From Thioalkalivibrio thiocyanoxidans ARh2 (lineage in GTDB: Bacteria > Pseudomonadota > Gammaproteobacteria > Ectothiorhodospirales > Ectothiorhodospiraceae), in the NCBI RefSeq assembly GCF_000385215.1, contig NZ_ARQK01000043.1, positions 1 to 64,000 on the forward strand: DNA of 64,000 nucleotides. The letters run 5' to 3'. Shown piece after piece: positions 15,799-24,562 of the stretch. The position numbers were made by a program, and so were the translations under genes. The notes under the pieces are model-generated. The model did no database searches, was not told the DNA's origin, and worked only from the letters and a program-made list of their open reading frames with translations. Position 1 is the stretch's first letter. Each line of letters begins with the position of its first letter.

Positions 15799-16875
15799 AT
15801 GATCGCCGCGATCCTGAGCGCTACGCTGGAACTCGCCCTGACGGCCGCCCCGTGGCTGCTGCTGGGCCTGGCCGCGGCCGGACTGGTCAAGGCCTTCCTG
15901 CCAGAGGCGGCGCTGCAGCGCTGGCTGGGCGGCACGGGTCTGGCACCGACCGCCCGCGCCGCCATTGCCGGGGCACCCTTGCCGCTTTGCTCCTGCGGGG
16001 CGATCCCGACCGCCCTGGCACTGCACCGGGGCGGCGCCGGACGGGGCCCGACCACGGCATTCCTGATCGGCACCCCGGGCGTGGGCGTCGACTCGGTGGC
16101 GATCAGCTATGCCCTGCTCGGCCCCCTGATGACCGTCGCCCGGGTCGCCGGCGCCGTGGTGACGGCCATCGCCACGGGCCTGCTGGTCGGGCGCACGCGC
16201 GCTCCCGCGGCGCATGCGGACGATACCCGGACGCCACAAGACTGCTGCACCGCGGCTTCCTGCGATGGAGGGGGAGCAGCATCCGCCACGGCGCCGGGCC
16301 CATGGACGCGCCTGCTGGAGGGCCAGCGCTACGCGTTTGGCGACGTGCTGGATGACATCCGTCTCTGGCTGGTGATCGGACTGTTCGTTGCCGGGGCGTT
16401 GCTGGCCCTGGTGCCACCGGCCGCACTGGCGGAATATGGCAGCGGGCTGCCGGCCATGCTGCTGCTCGCCGTGATCGGCATCCCGATGTACCTGTGTGCG
16501 ACCGCGGCCACCCCCATCGCGGTCGCCCTGCTGGCGGCCGGGGTTTCTCCTGGCGCCGTGCTGGTATTCCTGCTGGCCGCCCCGATCACCAGCCTGGCGA
16601 CCCTGGGCGTGTTCCGGCGGGAACTGGGCAACGCTGCGCTGAGTCTTTACTTACTGGGCATTGGCGCCAGCACCATCGCGCTGGGTCTGATACTGGATGC
16701 CGGGCTGAGCGCGACCGGGCTGAGCCCCGGGATCACCCCGGGACAGGCCACCGAATGGATCCCGCCCGCTGTCGAGTGGGCCGCACTGGTCGTGCTGATG
16801 GTGCTCGCCCTGCATCCACTACGCTGGCCATTGATAAGGAACCGTGATGTCCAACCGTTCGATCGGACTCGATGA
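15799..16875 (+). CDS. SO_0444-type Cu/Zn efflux permease
   Basis: A 358-residue permease of the DUF318/ArsP superfamily with about eight hydrophobic segments. The signature LPLCSCGAIP (Cys64, Cys66) falls in the first repeat, and a matching LCATAATPIA motif in the second. A hydrophilic loop near residue 150 is Cys-rich (CCTAASC) and may bind metal. Members of this subfamily export copper or zinc across the inner membrane; that specificity is family knowledge, not seen here. The 3' end overlaps the O-methyltransferase gene by 29 bp, so the two are probably co-transcribed. Confidence 0.78.
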   Translation: MIAAILSATLELALTAAPWLLLGLAAAGLVKAFLPEAALQRWLGGTGLAPTARAAIAGAPLPLCSCGAIPTALALHRGGAGRGPTTAFLIGTPGVGVDSVAISYALLGPLMTVARVAGAVVTAIATGLLVGRTRAPAAHADDTRTPQDCCTAASCDGGGAASATAPGPWTRLLEGQRYAFGDVLDDIRLWLVIGLFVAGALLALVPPAALAEYGSGLPAMLLLAVIGIPMYLCATAATPIAVALLAAGVSPGAVLVFLLAAPITSLATLGVFRRELGNAALSLYLLGIGASTIALGLILDAGLSATGLSPGITPGQATEWIPPAVEWAALVVLMVLALHPLRWPLIRNRDVQPFDRTR

Positions 16876-17509
16876 CCGCCTCCAGGCCTATGTGCTGGAC
16901 CGCTCGCTGCGCGAGTCCAGCCTGCTCGCGGAGCTGCGTGCGGAAACCGCGGGGATGCCAGAGCACAACATGCAGATCGCCCCCGAACAGGGGCAGTTCA
17001 TGGCCCTGCTGGCGCGTCTGATCGGGGCCCGGCGCTATCTGGAAGTCGGCACCTTTACCGGCTACAGCGCACTGGCCGTAGGGCAGGCCCTTCTCGAAGG
17101 CGGCGAGGTCGTCTGCCTGGACAACAGCGAGGCCTGGACCGCGATCGCCCGGCGTTACTGGGACCGGGCCGGCCTGGACGCGCGCATGGACCTGCGCCTG
17201 GGCGATGCACGCGCAAGCCTGCAGCAACTGGAGGCCGAAGGGCAGAGCGAGCGCTTCGATCTTGCATTCATCGACGCGGACAAGACCGGTTATCCGGCGT
17301 ATTTCGAGGCCTGCCTGCGACTGGTCCGCCCGGGCGGACTGATCATGGTGGACAACACGCTCTGGCATGGCCAGGTGGCCGACCGGGACTGCGATGACGA
17401 AGACACCCGGGCCATCCGCGACTTCAATCAGGCGCTGCATCGCGACGAGCGCATCGACCTCTCGCTGGTACCGATTGGTGACGGCCTGTCCCTGGCGCGC
17501 CGCCGCTAG
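16847..17509 (+). CDS. SAM-dependent O-methyltransferase (family 3, CCoAOMT-like)
   Basis: A 220-residue Rossmann-fold methyltransferase. The SAM-binding motif is EVGTFTGYSALA near 66-77, followed by CLDNSE and the metal-binding DLAFIDADKTGY, then MVDNTLWHG. These match caffeoyl-CoA-type O-methyltransferases, which need a divalent cation. I place the start at ATG 16847, seven bases after AAGGA; the GTG one codon earlier is too close. The bacterial substrate is unknown. It overlaps the end of the permease gene. Confidence 0.88.
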   Translation: MSNRSIGLDDRLQAYVLDRSLRESSLLAELRAETAGMPEHNMQIAPEQGQFMALLARLIGARRYLEVGTFTGYSALAVGQALLEGGEVVCLDNSEAWTAIARRYWDRAGLDARMDLRLGDARASLQQLEAEGQSERFDLAFIDADKTGYPAYFEACLRLVRPGGLIMVDNTLWHGQVADRDCDDEDTRAIRDFNQALHRDERIDLSLVPIGDGLSLARRR

Positions 17510-17531
17510 CGACCGGTCGCGAAACGACAGA

Positions 17532-17948
17532 TCAGCGGCAAAGCCCGTCGCCGGACAGTCCTCGGCGGCAGATCACGCGCCGCTCCACCCCGGTCACCGC
17601 CCAGCCGTCCTCGCGTTCACGGAGGGTCAGCCGGTATTCGTGATCGCGCACGGCATCGTCGCGCAGGTTCTTGACGAAGACCTCGGCCCGCTCCCGCCGC
17701 TCGTAGCGGATTTCGAGGCTGGAATAGTCCGTGCCCAGACCCTCGCGCCAGCCGCTGGCATCCACCCAGTCCATCACCGCCGCCCCCGGCGTCGCGGCCG
17801 GTTCGAGTTCCGGGATCTCGAGTGGCTTGCGTTCGGTCGGCTGCGGCTGGAACACGTCGGTCGCGCCCTTCTGCTCCGAGGGAAATGGCGCACACCCCGC
17901 CAGCAGGCCCATTACCAGCACCGCCCCGATAACCCGTTTGTCGCCCAT
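17532..17948 (-). CDS. Small lipoprotein of unknown function
   Basis: A 138-residue protein with a lipoprotein signal peptide. The lipobox LLAGC places the lipidated Cys near residue 18. The ATG at 17948 has a GGAGG ribosome binding site. The mature part has a Pro/Glu-rich linker, then a compact beta-rich C-terminal region (EVFVKNLRDDAV, RLTLREREDGWAVTGVE) with a Cys pair near the end. It looks like a soluble periplasmic domain on a lipid anchor. I do not recognise the family. It is convergent with the methyltransferase and divergent from the repeat-protein gene. Confidence 0.75.
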   Translation of the reverse strand: MGDKRVIGAVLVMGLLAGCAPFPSEQKGATDVFQPQPTERKPLEIPELEPAATPGAAVMDWVDASGWREGLGTDYSSLEIRYERRERAEVFVKNLRDDAVRDHEYRLTLREREDGWAVTGVERRVICRRGLSGDGLCR

Positions 17949-18049
17949 CGCGTGCCTCCGGTCGCAAATCCATCGCCGATTGCAACAAATTGCACGGCGC
18001 AAACGTCCTATCATCACATGACCACAAGCCCATTCCCACGGGGGATACG

Positions 18050-18628
18050 ATGATGGACCACATCCGCACAACAGGACTCGCCCTGGTGGCCGCTGCCGCA
18101 CTGGCGCTCAGCGCACCACTCGTGCTGGCCGAGGAGCAGGCCGCCGAGGACGAAACCGCGACCGAAATGGAGGAGCTGCGCGAAGACTGGGCGCAGACAC
18201 GCGAAGAGATTCAGGCCGATGCCGAACAGGACCGCGAAGCGGCCCGCTCGCGCTCCCGCGAAACCCTGGACACAATGGACCAGCAGCTTACGACCCTGCG
18301 CGAACGCACCCGCGAGGGCTGGGACGATCTGAGCGATGCCACCCGCGAGCGCCGCGAACAGGCCTATGACGCCCTGGTACGCGAACGCGACAACCTGGCC
18401 GAATGGTCCGCCGAGACCCGCGATCGCTCCGCCGGTGCATGGGAGGGAGTGCGCGAAGGGGCCCGCGATGCCTGGGGCGGCGTACGCGACGGTTCACGCC
18501 AGGCCTGGGATTCGGTACGCGACGCCTTCCGCGGCGAACGCGCGCCAGCCGAACAGGACGACCCGGACGCTGTGGAGGCCCCGCAAGAACCGGCCGACAC
18601 CGACGATCCGGCACTGGAGGGCGAATGA
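18050..18628 (+). CDS. Exported, highly charged helical protein with 11-residue repeats
   Basis: No family recognised. The 192-residue protein begins with a signal peptide (cleavage after about residue 27, VLA|EE). The mature chain is almost all Glu, Asp, Arg, Ala and Gln, so it is predicted to be long amphipathic helix. Residues 120-152 are three exact-length 11-mers of the form AW-x2-VR-x-G/A-x-R-x. Eleven-residue periodicity is seen in LEA-like and membrane-surface helices. The tail is acidic and Pro-rich, with no Cys. Start is ATG 18050 after GGGGGA; a second ATG follows directly. The stop overlaps the start of the cytochrome c gene in an ATGA, so both proteins are made together and likely act in the envelope. 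Confidence 0.8.
   Translation: MMDHIRTTGLALVAAAALALSAPLVLAEEQAAEDETATEMEELREDWAQTREEIQADAEQDREAARSRSRETLDTMDQQLTTLRERTREGWDDLSDATRERREQAYDALVRERDNLAEWSAETRDRSAGAWEGVREGARDAWGGVRDGSRQAWDSVRDAFRGERAPAEQDDPDAVEAPQEPADTDDPALEGE
18407..18505 (+). repeat. Three 33-bp (11-residue) repeats in the helical protein gene
   Basis: The three units encode AWEGVREGARD, AWGGVRDGSRQ and AWDSVRDAFRG. Trp, Val, Arg and the Arg near the end keep their positions. The DNA copies have diverged, so the periodicity is kept at protein level. Confidence 0.8.
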
Positions 18629-19191
18629 GCCCAAGCCGACACGGACGCCGGCTACCCTCGCTCCTCCCTTCCCTGGCCGCGCTGTTCGCCAGCGCGGCCC
18701 TGGTCGGGTGCGACGGTCTGCCAGGCCTAGACACCACCCCAGAACACCATAAGCAGGACTGGGACGAAGAAACCCTGCAATTCGGTGAACGGCTGTACAT
18801 GCAGCACTGCGCGGTCTGCCACGGCGAGAATCGCGAGGGGGCGGAGAACTGGCGCCACCGCGACGAAGACGGCTACCTCCCGCCCCCGCCCCTGGACGGC
18901 AGCGCCCATACCTGGCACCACCCCTACTGGCAACTCCGGGACATGATCCGCTACGGCGCCGAACCGCGGGGCGGGGCCATGCCCAGCTTCGAAGACACGC
19001 TCTCCTACGACGACGTGGAGGCCATCATCGCCTACCTGCAAGCGCAGTGGCCCGACGAGATCTTTGAGGCGTGGACCCAGTACGACCGCAACCACCCGAC
19101 CCAGGAGGCCTGGGAGGAAGAAATGGGCGAACCCTGGATCACCCACGAGTCGGATCCGCGCAGTCATTCCACGGGACACGAACATCCCTGA
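18625..19191 (+). CDS. Cytochrome c lipoprotein
   Basis: A 188-residue mono-haem cytochrome. The signal peptide ends in lipobox ALVGC (Cys29), so it is probably anchored to a membrane facing the periplasm. The haem site CAVCH is at 62-66. The likely distal Met is in GGAMPSF, followed by the usual DVEAIIAYLQ helix of class I cytochromes. A His-rich acidic tail follows the domain. It overlaps the upstream exported helical-protein gene by four bases (ATGA), implying coupling. It could pass electrons to a terminal oxidase or a partner dehydrogenase; neither is in the window. Confidence 0.88.
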   Translation: MSPSRHGRRLPSLLPSLAALFASAALVGCDGLPGLDTTPEHHKQDWDEETLQFGERLYMQHCAVCHGENREGAENWRHRDEDGYLPPPPLDGSAHTWHHPYWQLRDMIRYGAEPRGGAMPSFEDTLSYDDVEAIIAYLQAQWPDEIFEAWTQYDRNHPTQEAWEEEMGEPWITHESDPRSHSTGHEHP

Positions 19192-19406
19192 AGGGTTGTC
19201 TGGCAGGGATTGCCCGCACCCAACTGCGGCTCGCGAGGGCCATAGCCACCTCCAGGCAGGGGAATAGCGGCTTGCGCCACGGCGTCTCCCGAGATGTAAC
19301 GCCCGGAAAGGGTTATGATCCGCCGCGTTCACACCCAGGGTATGGAAACACCAGGGACGCCCATGCACGATGCAGCCAGTGGCCGCCGCGAACACGGAAA
19401 CCGCCC

Positions 19407-21464
19407 ATGAATCGCCGCCGTAGCGACGTAATCCCGGAGGATGAGCGGTTACGTCTGGAAGACCTGGTCCGGGAGGAGCGCGAGGCCCGTCGACGGGCCG
19501 AATCGCTGGCGGAGACCCGCCTGCAGGACCTCTATGCGAAGCAGCAGCAGATCGAGCTGCTCAACACCATTGCGTCCGCCGCCAATCAGTCCGACTCCAT
19601 CGCCGAAGTCCTGCGTACGGCGTTGTCCGCAATCGGCCAATTCCTCGACTGGCCGGTGGGCCATGCCTACCTCGCGCGCAAGGCCGCGAACGGCGAACTG
19701 GAACTCAGCCCTACCGGCATCTGGCACCTGCACACGCCCGACCCCGTCGAGGCTTTCCGCGAATGCACGGAGGAGACGAACTTCGCGCCTGGACAGGGCC
19801 TGCCCGGACGGGTCCTCGAACAGCGTGCCCCGGTCTGGGTCGAGAACCTGGAACGCGACCCCGATTTCCGCCGGCACGCGGCGGCGGCCCTGAGCGGCCT
19901 GCGCTCCGGCTTCGCCTTTCCGGTCCTGATCGGACACGAGATCGCCTGTGTGCTGGAGTTCTTCGCCGCCGAGACCGAACCCGAGCAGCCGGAGGTGCTG
20001 GCCTTGCTGGCTCAGACCGGTGTGCAGCTGGGCCGGGTCGTCGAGCGCAACCGCCACGCCGAGCGGCTGATCCACCATGCCTCGCATGACCCGCTGACAG
20101 GACTGCCCAACCGGCGGCTGTTCCACGATCGTCTGGAGCACACCATCGCCCGTTACACGCGGGAGCCGGAATCCCTGTTTGCTGTACTGTTCGTCGACCT
20201 CGACCGCTTCAAACTCGTTAACGACAGCCTCGGGCACACGGCCGGCGACGAACTGCTGACCCAAGTGGGGCAGCGCCTGCTGACAGCCCTGCGCCAGAAC
20301 GACACCGTCTCGCGTCCCGGCAGCGACCACAACACCCGGCCCGACGACACCCTCGCGCGCCTGGGCGGCGACGAGTTCACCATCCTGCTGGAGGGGCTGC
20401 ACGATCCGGTGGATGCGCTGCGCGTCGCCGAGCGCCTGCAGGCGGTACTGCACGAACCTTTTTCGGTGGCCGGCCAGACGGTCTATGTGACGGTCAGCAT
20501 CGGTATCGCAACGCGCCCCTACGGCCGCGCGTGCCCGGTCGCCGGAACGGATGGGGAAGGCCCGACCCGCGCCGAGGACCTGATGCGCGAGGCGGACATG
20601 GCCATGTACCGTGCCAAGTCGCTCGGCAAGGCCCGTTGCGAATTCTGCGACCCCGGCATGCAAACCGAGGCCCTGGAGAGCCTGCGCCTGGAAACCCATC
20701 TGCGCGAATCGGTGGAACGCAACGCCTTTGTCGTGCACTACCAGCCGATCATGTCCCTGGCGAACAACCGCATTACCGGGTTCGAGGCCCTGGTGCGCTG
20801 GCAGCGAGACGGCGAACTCCTGTTCCCGGACCGCTTCATCCCGATCGCGGAGGATGCCGGGCTGGTCCATCTGATCGACATGCAGGTGCTGTACGCGGCC
20901 TGCGCCCAGCTACAGACCTGGAATGCGCAACGCAGCGGTCCGCCGCTCACGATCAGCACCAACCTCTCGGCGCGCCAGCTCACCCGCCCCGAGCTGGTGG
21001 ACGAGGTCGCGATGATTCTGCGCGGAACGGATACGCCACCGGAGCAACTGCGCCTGGAAATCACCGAGACCGCGACGCTGGGCAACCTCGACGAACTCAT
21101 CGCAACCCTGAAAGGCCTGAAGGCCCTGGGCGTCAGCCTCGCCATGGACGATTTCGGGACTGGCTATTCGTCGCTCAGCTATCTTCACCGCCTGCCACTG
21201 GACATCCTGAAGATCGATCGTGCCTTCGTGGCCGGACTGGACCGCGACGAATACAGCCAGCGCCTCGTGCAAACCGTGATCAACATGGCGCGCAATCTCG
21301 GCCTGGAGGCGGTGGCCGAAGGGGTCGAGAGCAATACCCATGCGGCCACCTTGCGGGCGCTCGGATGCGCGCGTGCCCAAGGATACTATTACTCCCGCCC
21401 CGTCCCTGCCGCAAAGGCCGACGCACTCCTGGCGGCCGACCAGCTTCCACTGGATGCCACCTGA
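19407..21464 (+). CDS. Soluble GAF-GGDEF-EAL protein
   Basis: A 685-residue cytoplasmic protein. A coiled coil (about 15-50) leads to a GAF domain (about 55-205), GGDEF (about 220-410) and EAL (about 425-675). There are no membrane helices. The cyclase site RLGGDEF has an RPDD inhibitory site before it. Just before that site lies an extra stretch of about 14 residues that repeats the DTxxR pattern, and a second insertion rich in Gly follows the SIGIAT strand. The EAL site has EALVRW, DDFGTGYSS and AEGVES, so it looks active. I chose ATG 19407; the open frame extends upstream without family similarity and runs into the cytochrome gene. It is convergent with the P-type ATPase. Confidence 0.9.
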   Translation: MNRRRSDVIPEDERLRLEDLVREEREARRRAESLAETRLQDLYAKQQQIELLNTIASAANQSDSIAEVLRTALSAIGQFLDWPVGHAYLARKAANGELELSPTGIWHLHTPDPVEAFRECTEETNFAPGQGLPGRVLEQRAPVWVENLERDPDFRRHAAAALSGLRSGFAFPVLIGHEIACVLEFFAAETEPEQPEVLALLAQTGVQLGRVVERNRHAERLIHHASHDPLTGLPNRRLFHDRLEHTIARYTREPESLFAVLFVDLDRFKLVNDSLGHTAGDELLTQVGQRLLTALRQNDTVSRPGSDHNTRPDDTLARLGGDEFTILLEGLHDPVDALRVAERLQAVLHEPFSVAGQTVYVTVSIGIATRPYGRACPVAGTDGEGPTRAEDLMREADMAMYRAKSLGKARCEFCDPGMQTEALESLRLETHLRESVERNAFVVHYQPIMSLANNRITGFEALVRWQRDGELLFPDRFIPIAEDAGLVHLIDMQVLYAACAQLQTWNAQRSGPPLTISTNLSARQLTRPELVDEVAMILRGTDTPPEQLRLEITETATLGNLDELIATLKGLKALGVSLAMDDFGTGYSSLSYLHRLPLDILKIDRAFVAGLDRDEYSQRLVQTVINMARNLGLEAVAEGVESNTHAATLRALGCARAQGYYYSRPVPAAKADALLAADQLPLDAT

Positions 21465-21488
21465 GGTTATCGACGGGCCAGACCGGGG

Positions 21489-24239
21489 CTACACCGCCGT
21501 CGGGGCGATCCCCCGACGGCGGGCCAGCACCTGACGCACGACCAGTTTCTCCAGCTCCACGATCACGAACACTGCGAGACCAAAGGCCAGGATTCGCAGC
21601 CAGTCGGCCAGGTCGATCGTGGTCGTGCCGAACAGGGCGTGCATCACCGGGACGTAGGTAAAGGCCAGCTGGAGCAGGACCAGGACCCCGATCGCGATCC
21701 ACATGCTGTGCGAGCGCAACAGCTCGAGCCCCGGCAGCACCGGCTGGTGGATCAGGCGCAGATTGAGGAGGTAAAAGGCCTGCCCGGCCACCAGGGTATT
21801 GATCGCAATGGTACGCGCCAGCTCCTCGTCTACGCCGAGTACCGTCTCCATGTAGACGAAATGCCCGAAGGTCCCGAGCCACAGCAGGATCGCAACAAAC
21901 GGGATGCGCCACAGCAGAAAACCGGACAAGAGCGGCGTATCGGGGTCTCGGGGCGGGCGCTGCATCACCCCCGGCTCGGCCCGTTCGAAGGCCAGGGCCA
22001 TGGCCAGGGTCACCGAGGTCACCATGTTCACCCACAGCACCTGCACCGGCGTCAGCGGCAGGGCCAGCCCCATCAGGATCGCCATCATGATGGTCAGTGA
22101 CTGCCCGGCGTTGGTCGGCAGCATGTGCAGGATGGCCTTGCGGATGTTGTCGTAGACAGTGCGCCCTTCCTCGACCGCATGGGCAATCGAGGCGAAATTG
22201 TCGTCCGCCAGCACCATCTCCGAGGCCTCCTTGGCGGCTTCGGTCCCCTTGCCACCCATCGCGACGCCAACATCGGCCCGCTTGAGCGCCGGGGCGTCGT
22301 TCACTCCGTCCCCGGTCATGGCGACGATCCGGCCGCGACCCTGCAGGGCCCGCACCAGCCGCAACTTGTGCTCGGGCGAGGTACGCGCGAACACGTCGGT
22401 GGCCTCGGCCATCTGCGCCAGGCGGTCGTCGTCCACGTCATCCAGCTCGTGCCCCGCATGCGCCTCGGCATCGTGTCCCAGCCCCAGCTGCTCGCCAATA
22501 GCGCGCGCGGTCGCCAGATGATCGCCGGTGATCATCTTCACGCGGATGCCGGCCTCGCGGCATTCGGCCACTGCCTGAATCGCCTCGTCCCGCGGCGGGT
22601 CGATAATCCCCACCAGGGCGAGCAGGGCAAACCCGCCCTCGTCGACGTGTTCGAAATGGAGCTCGCGCTGACCGGGCTCAACATGGCGGGTCGCAATGGC
22701 CAGCAGCCGCTGCCCCCGAGCCGCAATGCCCTCCATTGCCTGGTACCAGGCATCGCGGTCGAGGTCACCAATCCCCTTGCGCGTACGGATCCGATCGCAT
22801 AGCTCCAGCACGCGTTCCGGGGCCCCTTTCAGATAAATCCATGCATGCCCCTCGTGGTCATGATGCAGGGTCGCCATGTAGCGGTGATCGGACTCGAACG
22901 GGATCACGTCGGTACGCGGCAACCGCTCCGACTCCAGATGCGGATCGAGTCCCCCCTTGCGCGCGGCCACCACCAGCGCCCCCTCGGTCGGGTCGCCCTC
23001 CATCACCCACTCGCCCTCGCGCTCGAAGACCTGCGCGTCGTTGCACAGAAGGCCCGCGCGCAACACCTCCTGCAGCACCGGCTGTTCGTCGGCCTCCACC
23101 TCCTGCTGATCCAGGGAGAAACAGCCCTGCGGGACATACCCCACCCCGGAGACCTGATACTCCGCGTCCGCCGTGCACACGGTCTGCACCGTCATCTCGT
23201 TGCGTGTCAGCGTGCCGGTCTTGTCGGAGCAGATCGCGGAAACCGAACCCAGCGTCTCCACTGCGGGCAGACGGCGGATAATGGCATTGCGCCGCGCCAT
23301 TTTCTGTACACCGATGGCCAGCGCGATGGTCATGATCGCCGGCAGCCCCTCGGGAATGGAGGAGACCGCCAGACTGGCCGCCGCCAGGAACATCTCGTCC
23401 AGCGGGTAGCTGCGCACCCAGTAGCCGAAGGCAAAGGTCGCAGCGGAGATCACCACGACGACCGCCGCCAGCCAGCGCCCGAACTGCTCCATCTGCCGTA
23501 CCAGCGGAGTCTGCAGGCTCTCGACCTCGCCCAGCATCGACGAGATACGACCGATCTCGGTGAACTCTCCGGTGGCCACCACCACCCCGTGCCCGCGCCC
23601 GAAGGCAACCAGCGTGCCCGAGAAGGCCATGCAGGTACGGTCCCCCAGGTCTGCCTCGCGTTCGGTCGCATCGGGGGTCTTGTCCACTGCGACCGATTCC
23701 CCGGTCAGCACCGCCTCCTCGATGCGCAGATTCTTGGCCTCCAGCAGGCGCAGGTCCGCCGGCACACGGTCGCCCGCCTGCAGGTACACGACATCGCCCG
23801 GGACCAGCTCCTCGGCCGGGACCTCGCGTCGATGGCCATCGCGCAGCGCCAGCGCGCGCGGTGAAAGCATCTTGCGGATCGCATCCAGCGCCTTCTCCGC
23901 CTTACCCTCCTGGACAAAGCCGATCAGGGTGTTGATCAGCACTACGGCCAGGATCACGCCGGTATCGACCCAGTGGCCGAGCAGTGCCGTCCCGGCCGCG
24001 GCGGCCAGGAGGATGTAGATCAGGATGTTGTGGAAGTGACGGAAAAAGCGCCGGACCAGCCCCGCCTGCTCCGGCGGACGCAGCTGGTTCTTGCCATAGC
24101 GCTCCAGCCGCTCGCGGGCCACGTCACTGGAGAGCCCCTCACGGGAGCTGTCGCGCTCGCGCAGGGCCGCATCGGGATCCAGGGCGTGCCACGCGGTGGG
24201 CCCGCTTTGCGGGGCCTGCACGTCTTGTGAATCGTCCAT
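21489..24239 (-). CDS. P2-type cation-transporting ATPase, substrate uncertain
   Basis: A 916-residue P-type ATPase of the inner membrane. The N-terminal cation-ATPase domain is about 15-75. The TGES actuator loop is at 179-182, M4 has PEGLP at 296-300, the phosphorylation site DKTGTLT is at 339-345, and the hinge is TGDGVNDAPAL. Together with ten membrane helices this is the PMCA/SERCA/Na,K branch. M4 keeps the Glu of the cation site, but the M5 Glu is replaced by Gln (TNAGQS) and M6 reads NMVTSVTL, where SERCA has an Asp. Calcium specificity is therefore doubtful, and I give no symbol. ATG 24239 has no clear ribosome binding site; the frame is open further upstream without similarity. Confidence 0.88.
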   Translation of the reverse strand: MDDSQDVQAPQSGPTAWHALDPDAALRERDSSREGLSSDVARERLERYGKNQLRPPEQAGLVRRFFRHFHNILIYILLAAAAGTALLGHWVDTGVILAVVLINTLIGFVQEGKAEKALDAIRKMLSPRALALRDGHRREVPAEELVPGDVVYLQAGDRVPADLRLLEAKNLRIEEAVLTGESVAVDKTPDATEREADLGDRTCMAFSGTLVAFGRGHGVVVATGEFTEIGRISSMLGEVESLQTPLVRQMEQFGRWLAAVVVVISAATFAFGYWVRSYPLDEMFLAAASLAVSSIPEGLPAIMTIALAIGVQKMARRNAIIRRLPAVETLGSVSAICSDKTGTLTRNEMTVQTVCTADAEYQVSGVGYVPQGCFSLDQQEVEADEQPVLQEVLRAGLLCNDAQVFEREGEWVMEGDPTEGALVVAARKGGLDPHLESERLPRTDVIPFESDHRYMATLHHDHEGHAWIYLKGAPERVLELCDRIRTRKGIGDLDRDAWYQAMEGIAARGQRLLAIATRHVEPGQRELHFEHVDEGGFALLALVGIIDPPRDEAIQAVAECREAGIRVKMITGDHLATARAIGEQLGLGHDAEAHAGHELDDVDDDRLAQMAEATDVFARTSPEHKLRLVRALQGRGRIVAMTGDGVNDAPALKRADVGVAMGGKGTEAAKEASEMVLADDNFASIAHAVEEGRTVYDNIRKAILHMLPTNAGQSLTIMMAILMGLALPLTPVQVLWVNMVTSVTLAMALAFERAEPGVMQRPPRDPDTPLLSGFLLWRIPFVAILLWLGTFGHFVYMETVLGVDEELARTIAINTLVAGQAFYLLNLRLIHQPVLPGLELLRSHSMWIAIGVLVLLQLAFTYVPVMHALFGTTTIDLADWLRILAFGLAVFVIVELEKLVVRQVLARRRGIAPTAV

Positions 24240-24562
24240 ACGATATCGATGCCGGGAGGCCAGCCTCTCTCTGTGGAGACGCCGGTCAATGTACACGTTC
24301 CAGGACCGGGCGGGTCGCGCAGCGGATCGTGGTTCTACCGGCCGCCCGACGCAGGATCGATGGCAGGGGCACCCCCCAGCTTCTTGCGCAAGAGGCTCGC
24401 ACGCCCACACCTGATGGCAACGGGCCAACGCGCGCGGCTGCAGTTCCCTTGTACAGGGTGACTGCACGGCAGTCACCGCGCCTTGTTCCCACGCAAAAGC
24501 GACTCGAGCGCGGACGCGCGATTAAATCAGCGTCTCCCTAGAGCGCCGAAGCGGGCGTCTCC
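24240..24562. other. 323-bp gap between the barrel gene and the ATPase gene
   Basis: No credible gene. It holds a perfect inverted repeat GTGACTGC-N3-GCAGTCAC (24458-24476) without a T-run, and a direct repeat GCGTCTCCCTAGA near 24530 whose second copy (near 24556) includes the stop codon of the barrel gene. The ATPase promoter should lie here, but I see no clear sigma-70 boxes. Confidence 0.5.

Noticed and set aside
15652-16239. N-terminal extension of the CopD-like protein
   Set aside because: The extension overlaps the divergent permease gene; the internal ATG 15651 has an ideal ribosome binding site and gives the normal family length.
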